Shown: positions 16,948 through 25,058 of the stretch, piece by piece
Layout of the letters: each line of letters starts with the position of its first letter
Numbering within the stretch: position 1 is the stretch's first letter
Assembly (NCBI RefSeq): GCF_000763315.1
Contig: NZ_JPST01000020.1
Coordinates: 1-64,000, forward strand
DNA from: Thermoactinomyces daqus
Lineage (GTDB): Bacteria > Bacillota > Bacilli > Thermoactinomycetales > Thermoactinomycetaceae
Direction: 5' to 3'
DNA length: 64,000 nt
Notes under the pieces: model-generated
The model's input: only the letters and a program-made list of their open reading frames with translations
Databases searched by the model: none
What the model was told of the DNA's origin: nothing
Translations under genes and position numbers: made by a program

Positions 16948-17095
16948 ATCTGATCACGCTCATTTGAAATTCCGACCGTCCATACGATTCCAAGATCGAA
17001 TTTGTCACTGGTTGACCATTCCGCTCCCGGTCATACAATTCAAAAGTAAATTCCGTCGTATAGTCATGATTTGTTTTCTTATCCAGTTTCTTCAT
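16946..17095 (-). CDS. Small hypothetical protein (49 aa)
   Basis: A 49-codon minus-strand gene starting MKKLDKKTNHDYTTEFTFELYD and ending EFQMSVIR. A GAGGTCATTT ribosome site lies before the ATG at 17095. Composition is polar, with no membrane segment or cysteine; the beginning is rich in lysine and tyrosine, and the FTFELYDRERNG part looks like beta strands. I recognise no family. It converges on the M23 gene and shares the terminator region. Confidence 0.55.
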   Translation of the reverse strand: MKKLDKKTNHDYTTEFTFELYDRERNGQPVTNSILESYGRSEFQMSVIR

Positions 17096-17284
17096 TGGAA
17101 ATGACCTCACTTTGAAAGTTTTGATTAATTATGCCTTTCATCTCTCTCATTTACTCTGGTAAATTTTATGCTTAACCAAACCGGAGCCGGATTTGGATTG
17201 GGCCGTAATTTGGGAAAATCACTTGGTTCCTTTGCCGGTAGACGATCATACAATGATCATGCAAACATACAAAGGAGTGGTTTG

Positions 17285-17500
17285 ATGGATTACGCTTACT
17301 GGATATCGCAGTACCCCATGCCCCCCGGGTATCCAACTCCCGGTTATCCTTGGTCTCCGGGGTATCCATTCTATCCAATGACTCCCGGATACCCTTATTC
17401 ACCTTGGCGTCGTCAGCGAAGATATAATCGGTATCCATACAGATATCCGTATTGGGGCCCGCGCAGTTACGGTTGGGGAGAAAGCTCTGGCAGTTTCTGA
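17285..17500 (+). CDS. Pro/Tyr/Gly-rich small protein with PGYP repeats, coat-like
   Basis: A 71-residue protein composed of PGYP/PGYPWSPGYPFYP-type repeats (four PGYP units), followed by a basic tract WRRQRRYNRYPYRYPYWG and a short acidic/serine end. AAAGGAG lies 8 bases before the ATG at 17285; the frame remains open upstream but without a ribosome site. Tyrosine-rich low-complexity proteins of this size are common among spore coat components of Bacillales, where tyrosines can be cross-linked, but the assignment is inferred only from composition. Confidence 0.6.
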   Translation: MDYAYWISQYPMPPGYPTPGYPWSPGYPFYPMTPGYPYSPWRRQRRYNRYPYRYPYWGPRSYGWGESSGSF

Positions 17501-17835
17501 ATAAATCGATGAGGTAAAGCCAAAGCCCGATTTTTACCCGCTTTGGGGAAAGATCGGGTATTTTGAATCATTTTTGATGAGATGTGATAACTGAAGTACG
17601 CAAAGTTGGTGAAAGAACGCAGAAATGGTCAAGGGGTACCGGAAACTCTTTCGGATACGGGAAGCGAAATCGGGAAGTTTAAACGAGAAGAAGGGGAAAG
17701 CAGTTTGCAATTAATGCAGATGCCTCAACGCAAATGTATTCGGAAGACAACTTGAGTTAACTTCCGTCAAATGACGAACCCGTCTGGACACGTGATATGT
17801 CAAACCTCATCCTTTCGGTTTCTGATCTCGGAGCC
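17501..17835. other. Intergenic, no gene seen
   Basis: About 335 bases between the PGYP-repeat gene and the next terminator. Purine-rich, with no supported frame or RNA gene. Confidence 0.4.
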
Positions 17836-17865
17836 GCTCCCTCTCAAATCGGAGGGAGCATTTAT
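17836..17865. terminator. Strong hairpin, probable terminator
   Basis: GCTCCCTC (17836-17843) and GAGGGAGC (17852-17859) form a perfect 8-base stem, followed on the plus strand by ATTTATTTG. It stands next to the 3' end of the convergent dehydrogenase gene and may act on both strands. Confidence 0.65.
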
Positions 17866-17871
17866 TTGATT

Positions 17872-18747
17872 CTATCTTGTATTTTTTTCTTTTAACTCCA
17901 AATAAACGGCCGCCATATCTAATTTTGCTTTTCCATTTTCTTTTGCAGAACGATAAGTAATATTTGTTGCTTCAGCAAGCGGCAATGTTATGTTCATCCG
18001 ATCTGCTTCAGCTTTGATCAGTCCTAAATCTTTGGACATGAGTTCCACCATAAATGCAGAAGGGAATTCCTCATTGCGGTACATATCTTTCTTGCCTTGG
18101 AATAGCGCAGTATTCAATGCGGACTGGGAGATCATATCCAATACTTTCTCTTTATCCAATCCTGATTTCTCTGCAAATACTAAGGTTTCCCCAATACCTT
18201 GTCCGATCACGCCCAGTAACAAATTAATCGCCAATTTTGCCGAACTGCCTTTTCCGCTAGAACCAAAATATATGGTTTTCTTACCTAAAATATTAAAATA
18301 AGGCTGGCAAATTTCGATCGTCTGCTGATCCCCTCCCGCAATTATTACTAATTGGCCTGCTTTTGCAACTCCCACTGAACCGGACACGGGTGCATCCAGG
18401 TACACGCCGCCCCTTTCTGATACCATGCTCGCAAAGGACATGGTATCTTCCGGGGAAATTGTACTCATGTCCACGACCACTTTACCTGGCCTCATGGCTG
18501 CCAAAACTCCATTTTCCTGGGTTAATACAGCCCGAACCGCATTTGAGTCTGACAGCATCATGAAAATAATATCCGATTGCTCCACGATTTCTTTCGGTGA
18601 ATTCAGCCGGGTTGCTCCCGATTCTGTCAAAGGCGTTGTTTTTTCCCGGGAACGATTATAAACATTCACCTTGCATCCTGCTTGCAAAAGATTCATGGCC
18701 ATCGGTGCTCCCATATGACCCAATCCAATCCATCCCAATGTATGCAT
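17872..18747 (-). CDS. NAD(P)-dependent beta-hydroxyacid dehydrogenase (3-hydroxyisobutyrate dehydrogenase family)
   Basis: A 291-residue enzyme. Dinucleotide binding is shown by LGWIGLGHMGAPMAMNL at the N terminus, substrate binding by DAPVSGSVGVAKAGQL (about 120-135), and the catalytic lysine by GKGSSAKLAINLLLG (about 170). The all-helical C-terminal domain is complete. Family members oxidise 3-hydroxyisobutyrate, tartronate semialdehyde, gamma-hydroxybutyrate or similar; the substrate here is undetermined. The second ATG (18747) is better spaced from AGGTGG than the first. It is monocistronic. Confidence 0.88.
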   Translation of the reverse strand: MHTLGWIGLGHMGAPMAMNLLQAGCKVNVYNRSREKTTPLTESGATRLNSPKEIVEQSDIIFMMLSDSNAVRAVLTQENGVLAAMRPGKVVVDMSTISPEDTMSFASMVSERGGVYLDAPVSGSVGVAKAGQLVIIAGGDQQTIEICQPYFNILGKKTIYFGSSGKGSSAKLAINLLLGVIGQGIGETLVFAEKSGLDKEKVLDMISQSALNTALFQGKKDMYRNEEFPSAFMVELMSKDLGLIKAEADRMNITLPLAEATNITYRSAKENGKAKLDMAAVYLELKEKNTR

Positions 18748-18759
18748 TTCCATACCACC

Positions 18760-19300
18760 TGTCTTTCAAAGTTACAAGTGTATTATCAGGGAAGTGCAAC
18801 ATACATGCAATATCTGCAACTGTATGATTCTGCCTGTTCAAAAATCAAGTGTCCATTTCGGCCCATTTCATCATGGTCCATGTATGATCACGGACATGAT
18901 GAGGTAACATGGGATATATCCCTATTATGTATCGGCGTGACGGACCTTAGTCTCCTGACCCGCCGGGGATTACAAGGCAGGAAGGCCTCTTCAATCGAAG
19001 CCATAAATGGTGGATGATTGTTCGCAAAATAAGAATAGAAAGCATGGATCGAAAAGAGAAAAATTATTTTTGCCGAAAAAGGGGAAAGGAAGAAAAGCTT
19101 ATCCATGGAGATGACAGGGTTGGAAAGTCAGGGGAGGAAATTGAGAGATTCATGGATCACGGGTCAAACCATCCGGGTCAACAGAGGTTTTATCTAAGAA
19201 GCAGCCGTGCCCTTTCTACCGACATAAAAAAGCCGGTTTCTTCAGATCGGAACAACCGAAAGAAGAATAACCAGCCAAGACGGTTCCCATGTGACAGGCG
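18760..19300. other. Long intergenic stretch, no supported gene
   Basis: Roughly 540 bases between the dehydrogenase and the membrane protein. Frames on both strands lack ribosome sites and known motifs. Near its right end (about 19219-19265) the minus strand can form a weak GGCTGGTT/AACCGGC stem before a T-run, a possible terminator of the membrane protein gene. Confidence 0.35.
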
Positions 19301-19311
19301 GACATTGACTT

Positions 19312-19851
19312 TTACAAAAATGCATGAATCAAAAACAAAACAGCGAAAGCCAATCCTAACCGCAAATGCCATTTTCGATCCAATCTTCGATACCGAAACA
19401 AGCCGGAAACGGGCACAGGCAGCAAAGCGAACAATGCAAGCAACCCGCTGAGATTGTTGAAATCGAACCGAAAACCATAAAGAAAAGCTCCCACCACATG
19501 AAGAATGATCAGCCCCATTGCAATGATCGCAACAGGCGTATGCAAACTTCGAGCCACGCGAGACATGGATATCACCCATTTTTTAAGAAAACCCCAACGT
19601 TCTGCCAATCGTTTTTGCAGGATGAAAAGACAAACATAATAAGCTAAAACAATAAAAAGCACAATTCTCGCCAACGAACCGATATTCTTAAATGAAGATT
19701 TAAATTGAAGGGTATGCAAGGCATACAGGGAAATATGAGCTATTCTCCACAGCCCGATAAAGACAATGGCCGCAGCGAACCCCAGTGCGGCATATACCCA
19801 TTTGCGTTCCTTCTTGTTTTGTATCCAATGTTTTTTTATCATTTGCTGCAT
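19312..19851 (-). CDS. Membrane protein resembling cytochrome b561/ferric-reductase-like proteins
   Basis: A 179-residue protein with five predicted membrane helices (about 18-36, 58-80, 103-124, 133-148 and 162-178). Histidines occur at membrane edges: IAHISLYALH near helix 1, SLHTP at the start of helix 3, ILHVVG inside helix 3, and WHLRLGL/LIHAFL in the last helix. Paired histidines in adjacent helices suggest haem binding as in cytochrome b561 or ferric reductase-like domains, but there is no flavin/NADH domain. The start has AAAGGTG. Function uncertain; no operon partner. Confidence 0.5.
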   Translation of the reverse strand: MQQMIKKHWIQNKKERKWVYAALGFAAAIVFIGLWRIAHISLYALHTLQFKSSFKNIGSLARIVLFIVLAYYVCLFILQKRLAERWGFLKKWVISMSRVARSLHTPVAIIAMGLIILHVVGAFLYGFRFDFNNLSGLLALFALLPVPVSGLFRYRRLDRKWHLRLGLAFAVLFLIHAFL

Positions 19852-19931
19852 TCTTTTTCACCTTTCTTTATTATTTCTCAAATAGGAAACTAATCCATCA
19901 CGTGATCCGATTAATCAGTTTTCGGAACCAA

Positions 19932-19956
19932 TAAAAAAAGACTTCCCAGTGGGAAG
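19932..19956 (-). terminator. Terminator-like hairpin, minus strand
   Basis: CTTCCC (19942-19947) and GGGAAG (19951-19956) form a short perfect stem; on the minus strand it is followed by TCTTTTTTTATT. It lies ~300 bases beyond dfrA with no gene between, so it may be a leftover or a backup terminator. The rest of 19852-20250 shows no gene. Confidence 0.5.
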
Positions 19957-20251
19957 AAAAGTTCAGATAAGAAATATTTTTTCACCGTTGGGTCATGCCG
20001 GAGTTTCGAACGATTTTGCAAGGGGTTATCCAAAAGGAAGGGATTGGTCAGTCGTACATGGCGTTTCGATCACTTTGAACAGTTTAAACATTCTTCATCC
20101 ATTGCCGATTTACAACAATGATTTCCAATTAAACAGGTACAAAAAAAGAGAACAAAAGATCGTTGCGTATTCACTCCCACGTCTGACGCACTCTCATCCC
20201 CATGGCTGAAGCCAGAGGTCAGAGGTCTTCCGGGCACGCAAAGAATAATTA

Positions 20252-20283
20252 TGAAAGGAGTCCGGTTATTCCGGACTCCTTTC
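20252..20283 (-). terminator. Terminator hairpin overlapping the dfrA stop
   Basis: GAAAGGAGTCCGG and CCGGACTCCTTTC form a perfect 13-base stem with a 5-base loop. The right arm encodes the last codons of dfrA and the loop holds its stop codon, so the coding end itself forms the hairpin. There is no strong T-run on either side. Confidence 0.6.
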
Positions 20284-20769
20284 ATAAACAACAAAATCAT
20301 GAGGAATCTGATTTTCCTCATCCACTGATCCTGGCTTTCTTTCAATTTCTTTAAAATCAAGGTGTTTGAATTCCGGGAAAAACGTATCACAGTCAAAAGT
20401 GTCATGTATCTCCGTGGCATAGATCCGTTTTACGTGCGGAAGAAAGAGTTCAAAGATCTTTTGTCCGCCGATGATAAACATATCTTCCTGGTTATTCATG
20501 TTGAGAATGGGTTCCGGATCTTTGAATATCGTAATGTTTTGTTGCTTCAATGGATCATGTTCCACATTACCCCAGCTTGAGGTAAGTACGATATTTGCTC
20601 TTCCTTCCAGAGGTTGGCCAATTGACTCGTACGTTTTTCTTCCCATTATAACCGTCTTCCCGAGAGTCATTTGTTGAAAGTGCTTCAGATCATCCGGAAT
20701 GTTCCAAGGCAATTTGTTGTCTTTGCCAATTCCCCTGTTCTGATCATAAGCTACGATAATATTAAACAC
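20266..20769 (-). CDS. dfrA: Dihydrofolate reductase
   Basis: A 167-residue DHFR: the N terminus NIIVAYDQNRGIGKDNKLPWNIPDDLKHF, the NADPH loop VIMGRKTYESIG and FIIGGQKIFELFLPH are diagnostic; the active-site acidic residue is the aspartate of IPDDLKHF. It makes tetrahydrofolate for thymidylate and purine synthesis and is the trimethoprim target. The start is GTG at 20769 behind GGAGTGG. No thyA is adjacent, unlike the usual Bacillus pair, so this may be a solitary or additional copy. It is AT-richer than the surrounding genes. Confidence 0.93.
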   Translation of the reverse strand: MFNIIVAYDQNRGIGKDNKLPWNIPDDLKHFQQMTLGKTVIMGRKTYESIGQPLEGRANIVLTSSWGNVEHDPLKQQNITIFKDPEPILNMNNQEDMFIIGGQKIFELFLPHVKRIYATEIHDTFDCDTFFPEFKHLDFKEIERKPGSVDEENQIPHDFVVYERSPE

Positions 20770-20981
20770 AAAACCACTCCAATCAAAATAACGACATTCA
20801 GCCAATCTTCTCTCTCCGTGATTATAATCAATAAGTCCGAGATCATCAATTTGGAAACGGTGGAAATACATTACATTAAGTCTTTCAACAATTTGTACTT
20901 ATCGTAAACAAGCTTCGCTCCCGGACCATCGGTCTGCAAAGATTGGCTGGTTCTGCATCGGTTTGCCGGATGAATCCAATG

Positions 20982-21719
20982 CTACAAAGCATCATCCTGA
21001 ATCAGTTGTTTCAACGCATTTTTAATATCGCCATGGAATGTGCCTCCGTGATAACAGATCAGATGATCAATGTCGTAGTCAAGCAATCGCCGGACAGAAC
21101 GCAGCGCTTCTTCCATATCCAACGTGTACTGCGGATTTGCAATGTTCAGCCTTCCGTGTTCCACCACAACGGCGTCTCCGGCGATCATCGTTTTGCTGAA
21201 CAGCAAATACAGCGAGATATGCCCCGGCATGTGACCCGGCGTATGGACAATCTCAATGCCGCCGCACCAGGGCAATCGCTCACCAGCCACGACCGTACGG
21301 TCAACTGTTGCCGGCTCATAAGTTTGCAAAAAGGAAATGAATCGTTCAGCATCAGCCTTCTCTTCATTTTTGATAACGGCAAGCATGGCTTCTGCTTGTT
21401 CGAGTCGCAGAGACTTTTTCTTTCCTTCGATGTAAGGCCGTTCCAGTTCATGCGCAATAATTTCAATGTGCGGATACTTTTTCTTCAGACCGGACAATGC
21501 CCCCGCATGATCAAGATCATGATGTGTCACAATGACCCTGGTCAGGCCCGATAACGAAACACCGACTTGTTCCGCCGCCTTTTCAAGATGATCCCCGGAA
21601 TTTGGATACCCGCAATCAATCAGAATCATTTCATGCTCATCCTGAATCAGAACCGGTGTATAAACTTGCTTCAGTCCGTCATTTTCAAATTCGATCTCAA
21701 GCAAATGGACTTGATGCAT
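20982..21719 (-). CDS. MBL-fold metallo-hydrolase
   Basis: A 245-residue metallo-beta-lactamase-fold protein with VTHHDLDHAGAL (the HxxxDH-type metal motif, with D in place of the second H), HTPGHMPGHISLYL, IAGDAVV and a final ICYHGGTFHGD histidine. The set gives a full binuclear metal site. Close in type to Bacillus YflN-like hydrolases, which include glyoxalase II- and lactonase-like enzymes; the substrate is not predictable. The start follows a CGGAGGGAG site. Single gene; 20770-20981 upstream of dfrA and downstream of this gene holds nothing I can support. Confidence 0.88.
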   Translation of the reverse strand: MHQVHLLEIEFENDGLKQVYTPVLIQDEHEMILIDCGYPNSGDHLEKAAEQVGVSLSGLTRVIVTHHDLDHAGALSGLKKKYPHIEIIAHELERPYIEGKKKSLRLEQAEAMLAVIKNEEKADAERFISFLQTYEPATVDRTVVAGERLPWCGGIEIVHTPGHMPGHISLYLLFSKTMIAGDAVVVEHGRLNIANPQYTLDMEEALRSVRRLLDYDIDHLICYHGGTFHGDIKNALKQLIQDDAL

Positions 21720-21962
21720 CCTGACTCCCTCCGACCTGAGAACTTGGCAAGACCCGCTTTTCTTGCTTCAGCCTCTTAAACATTCCCACCCTTTTTATTA
21801 AAACAAACCTGACATTTAAATATTCTCTTTAAATCCATATTAAGGATATTCAAGATCCATATCATCTCCCCCTTTTGGTAGCCGAAGTCCATCCGTCCGG
21901 CCCGCGAAGTAAAATTCGATCGGATCACTTTCTGAGGCGTATGGAGATATGTCATCGGAAAT

Positions 21963-22005
21963 AAAAAAGCATCCGGATAAATGTTGCGATCCCGGATGCT
22001 TTTTT
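21963..22005. terminator. Strong bidirectional terminator
   Basis: AAAAAAGCATCCGG and CCGGATGCTTTTTT form a 14-base perfect stem around a 15-base loop. It ends the minus-strand sigma/anti-sigma operon and can act on the plus strand too. Left of it, 21720-21962 shows no gene. Confidence 0.9.
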
Positions 22006-22012
22006 AACGCTT

Positions 22013-22867
22013 CTATTTGAACAACATCTTCTTTTTTTCCCACAGCCAGGTAGTCAGAAGTCCCAAAGCCAGCCAATAAAGCCCCAGGAAAATGAAAAAA
22101 CCGATCAGGGGAAAATTGAGCAGAGCCACGATCAATACCGACCCGATCGCTGCATTTAACCATGGTTGCCGTTCATGTGCAGACGGAAACTGCCCCCCGA
22201 TCATCATGGAAACGGCAGTCAAACCGATCACCGTAAAAACGATGACCAAAAGGAACAAAGCCAGCGCGAGCGGCAGTCCGATGATACTGAGGATAAGCAC
22301 GCTTCCCACGGCAACAAGCAGGAGACCGGCAGCAAATCCGATCAGCATCAGCCTCTTAAAATCCAGCCGGATGGGCTGAATAAACGCTTCCATCCTCTTT
22401 TGCCAAAATACCGCGGCACCGATGGAGAGAAGGATGAGGACCAAGCTCAGTGACAATTGGAAAAACCATAAGCCAAACAGGGTGGTGCCGGTGATCAGCA
22501 AACTGTTCACAATCTGGTTGTTCGTCCCGATGTGAAATAAACTGTCAGTGGTAATCGTTCCCGGCTCTTGTGTGACAGAACCGCCGATTACCAAGATGAA
22601 ATCCCGTACCCGGGCACTTTTTTGAAGATGGAGGTTGCCGCCGATGACGACTACCTCATGCACTCTTCCGGCAATGGTCACATTTCCGCCAAGGTCGACC
22701 ACGTGTTCAATCGACTCCTGCGGTCCGATCGTGATATTATCATCGGAGAAAAGTGTATTTCCCGGTTGAAAAACCGGATGGAGTGCGTTCGCGCTGGCCG
22801 GCAGAGCCCACACCAGAATACATAGACAGAGGGACAACAACAGAAGCACTTTTTGTTTCATGACCAT
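22013..22867 (-). CDS. Membrane protein with bactofilin-like (polymer-forming) exported domain
   Basis: A 284-residue protein: signal peptide, then an extracytoplasmic beta-repeat domain (about 40-115) with GNVTIAGRVHEVVVIGGNLHL and ARVRDFILVIGGSV, resembling bactofilin/polymer-forming cytoskeletal repeats, then four to five membrane helices (around 130-155, 180-210, 212-240 and 250-275). The ATG at 22867 is used because AAGGTGG lies just upstream and it overlaps the end of the anti-sigma gene by 10 bases. It is the third gene of an ECF operon and presumably belongs to the same envelope response. Confidence 0.65.
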   Translation of the reverse strand: MVMKQKVLLLLSLCLCILVWALPASANALHPVFQPGNTLFSDDNITIGPQESIEHVVDLGGNVTIAGRVHEVVVIGGNLHLQKSARVRDFILVIGGSVTQEPGTITTDSLFHIGTNNQIVNSLLITGTTLFGLWFFQLSLSLVLILLSIGAAVFWQKRMEAFIQPIRLDFKRLMLIGFAAGLLLVAVGSVLILSIIGLPLALALFLLVIVFTVIGLTAVSMMIGGQFPSAHERQPWLNAAIGSVLIVALLNFPLIGFFIFLGLYWLALGLLTTWLWEKKKMLFK

Positions 22868-23391
22868 AGTTCCACCTTTTTCGAGCTTAACAGTTGCCAC
22901 AGACACCATCCGAAAAGCGGGATGACCAGCAAGGAAGTGACGGAAACAATGGTTCCAATATAGGGGAGAGCCGTAATCAACGTCAACACCGCATGCGACA
23001 AGCCCACGAAAAAGCTGAGGAATTGAAAGGACAACAGAAACGCAAATGCTGACATCAGCACGCCGTCGGCGATAAACAAAAGCAAGATGCTGGCAATCAC
23101 ACCCCGTTGCAACGCCCGATTGGAAAACAGGGACGGTCTTCTTCTTGTATCTTCCCTGCTGATCATGACCTGCTCCCGCTGATCAATGGTCAACATGATT
23201 TTATTGGTAAAAGCTTCCGGAATCTCGATCTCTTCCAGAGACTGCGCCAAAAGCATTTTCATCTCCATTAACCGATCTAGAGCATCCCGGCAATCGGAGC
23301 ATGTTTGCAGATGTTTCTCCACTTCTTCTTTTTCGCTTGCTGGCAGTTCATGATCCATATAAGCAGAGAGCATCTCTTTCACATGATTCAC
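22858..23391 (-). CDS. Anti-sigma factor with zinc-finger (zf-HC2/ZAS) domain
   Basis: A 177-residue membrane anti-sigma factor. The N-terminal ZAS motif is MDHELPASEKEEVEKHLQTCSDC (H-x17-H region and CxxC, with H13 and C31/C34 as ligands), the linker is charged, and two hydrophobic segments follow at about 98-125 and 135-165. It should bind and hold the ECF sigma factor encoded just upstream (4-base ATGA overlap) at the membrane until an envelope signal releases it. Confidence 0.88.
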   Translation of the reverse strand: MNHVKEMLSAYMDHELPASEKEEVEKHLQTCSDCRDALDRLMEMKMLLAQSLEEIEIPEAFTNKIMLTIDQREQVMISREDTRRRPSLFSNRALQRGVIASILLLFIADGVLMSAFAFLLSFQFLSFFVGLSHAVLTLITALPYIGTIVSVTSLLVIPLFGWCLWQLLSSKKVELWS

Positions 23392-23942
23392 TTTAAACCC
23401 CCCTCTTTTTCCAATTCCGCGCGTAAAGAAAGGCGCGCGTTATGTATGCGAGACTTGACGGTCCCTTCCGGAACACCGATGATTTCGCTGATCTCCCGAT
23501 AGGACAAGCCCTGAATCTCCCTCAACACCAGAATCGTACGGTGCTCCAGAGTCAACCTTTGGAGGGCGCGTTTTAAATCGAGCTGCACTTGTTTCTGCTC
23601 AATCTGGTTTCCCGAATGACTGATCCGGTCTCTCTGTTCATGAATCCATTCCCTGATCACCCGCCTCTGTTTTTCTCTTTGTTTGATCCGGTCTTGACAC
23701 AGATTATAAACGATCCGGCTTAACCAAGCTGTAAACGCATAGGCGCTTTCCAGTTGATTCATGGAAAAAAAGGCCTTAATAAAAGCTTCTTGTGCAATGT
23801 CTTCCGCATCTTCCCTATCCTTAAGCATAGCATAGGCCTGATAAAAAACCTGACGCTTATATCGGTCCACCAGCCGGGCAAATGCCTGTTTATCTCCCTG
23901 TTTCACCTGTTTGATAAGTTGGGTTAAACTTTGATCCACCAC
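23388..23942 (-). CDS. ECF-type RNA polymerase sigma factor
   Basis: A 184-residue sigma-70 family ECF factor. Region 2 has YQAYAMLKDREDAEDIAQEAFIKAF and YAFTAWLSRIVYNLCQDRIK; region 4 has LVLREIQGLSYREISEIIGVPEGTVKSRIHNARL. Translation starts at a GTG behind GGAGGGA. It forms a three-gene operon with the anti-sigma factor and a bactofilin-like membrane protein. Which stress it reads is unknown; the nearby BcrC-type phosphatase gene is of a kind controlled by ECF factors in B. subtilis, which makes a cell-wall stress role plausible. Confidence 0.92.
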   Translation of the reverse strand: MVDQSLTQLIKQVKQGDKQAFARLVDRYKRQVFYQAYAMLKDREDAEDIAQEAFIKAFFSMNQLESAYAFTAWLSRIVYNLCQDRIKQREKQRRVIREWIHEQRDRISHSGNQIEQKQVQLDLKRALQRLTLEHRTILVLREIQGLSYREISEIIGVPEGTVKSRIHNARLSLRAELEKEGGLK

Positions 23943-24222
23943 ACTCCCTCCACTCTTACCTCCATTCCCGTTCCGGTCATCCTTTTCTTTTAACGTAAAG
24001 ACAGTACATCAAGCAAAAAAGTTCACACTGGCAACTCACCTGGCAAAAAAAAGGATCTACGAGAATTATCCCCTGCAAATCCGTACTGCATGAATACCAC
24101 CCAGGTACACAGACCGGCACAACCGGGAGATAAAAGTTCCCGGTACACTCAAGTCTCCTTGAAAATCTTGGGGAATCAGGAGAAAAGCGCGCACCATGAC
24201 CGGACTGCAATGCACTTCACGG

Positions 24223-24252
24223 AAAAAGCCTGGTTCAAATCCAGAACCAGGC
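24223..24252 (-). terminator. Terminator of the bcrC-like gene
   Basis: GCCTGGTTC (24228-24236) pairs with GAACCAGGC (24244-24252); on the minus strand the hairpin is followed by TTTTT. The stretch 23943-24222 upstream of the sigma operon holds no other gene. Confidence 0.88.
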
Positions 24253-24272
24253 CGTTGACATCCCGTTTTTGA

Positions 24273-24815
24273 TCAGGCTGCTTCTTCTTTTTCTTTTACC
24301 ATTGAAGGAAGATAACGTTTGACCAGTTTGGTTCCCGCCTGATGGACGATAATCGCACTCACAACGCCGACTGCCAGACCTCCCAGAACATCCGTCGGAT
24401 AATGATGTCCTACATAAATGCGGGAGAACCCGATCAGCAAAGCCAACAGAAACATAGGCACCCCAGCTTTTCTGCTAAAGAACCAAAGCGCCATCGCAAT
24501 CGCCACCGCTCCGGCCGTATGGTCGCTGGGAAAAGAGGCGTTGGGATCGTGAGGCAATAACAAATGGACATGGTGAGTGACAAACGGACGCGGCCGATTA
24601 TATATAACTCCGATTAAAAAATTCACCGCCATCGCCACACAGGGTGACACAAAACCAAATACGGCGGCCAGGCGCGTAGCTGGACGAAGTGCCATGATCA
24701 CGACGACGAGCACACAAACGTAGGGACCATAAGAGCTGAGCGCCTCAAAAACATGGTCCTGCACTGCGTTATGCCCCGCCAATCCATTGATATATTGAAA
24801 CAGTCTGTAATCCAA
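24273..24815 (-). CDS. bcrC: Undecaprenyl-diphosphatase, BcrC type
   Basis: A 180-residue PAP2-superfamily membrane enzyme. The three phosphatase motifs are YNRPRPF (K/R-x6-RP type), FPSDHTAG (PSGH equivalent with catalytic His) and SRIYVGHHYPTDVLGG (SR-x5-H-x3-D). The order of motifs, the LDYRLFQYINGLAGHN start and the HHVHLLLPH segment follow B. subtilis BcrC closely. It recycles the undecaprenyl carrier lipid on the outer membrane face and confers bacitracin resistance. The TTG at 24815 is preferred because AAGGAG lies 9 bases upstream. It is divergent from another PAP2 gene at 25059. Confidence 0.87.
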   Translation of the reverse strand: MDYRLFQYINGLAGHNAVQDHVFEALSSYGPYVCVLVVVIMALRPATRLAAVFGFVSPCVAMAVNFLIGVIYNRPRPFVTHHVHLLLPHDPNASFPSDHTAGAVAIAMALWFFSRKAGVPMFLLALLIGFSRIYVGHHYPTDVLGGLAVGVVSAIIVHQAGTKLVKRYLPSMVKEKEEAA

Positions 24816-25058
24816 AGCCAACCTCTCCTTCTTTTTTCTTTCCGTTTGTACATCTGCAAAGACACCAAATGAACAAAATAAGTTCACGTGAAAACAAAAA
24901 AATTCTTCCGATTGATGACAGGCATGGTTTCTGTCCCGGGATTATTGCAAAAAAGAGGAATTTCTTCATGAAAACGGGTTAAGTATGAACTTTTTATCTT
25001 TCGCCGGTGTCCTTTGTCTACAGTAAGAACATATAAAATGCAAGAAGGTTGATCAGCG

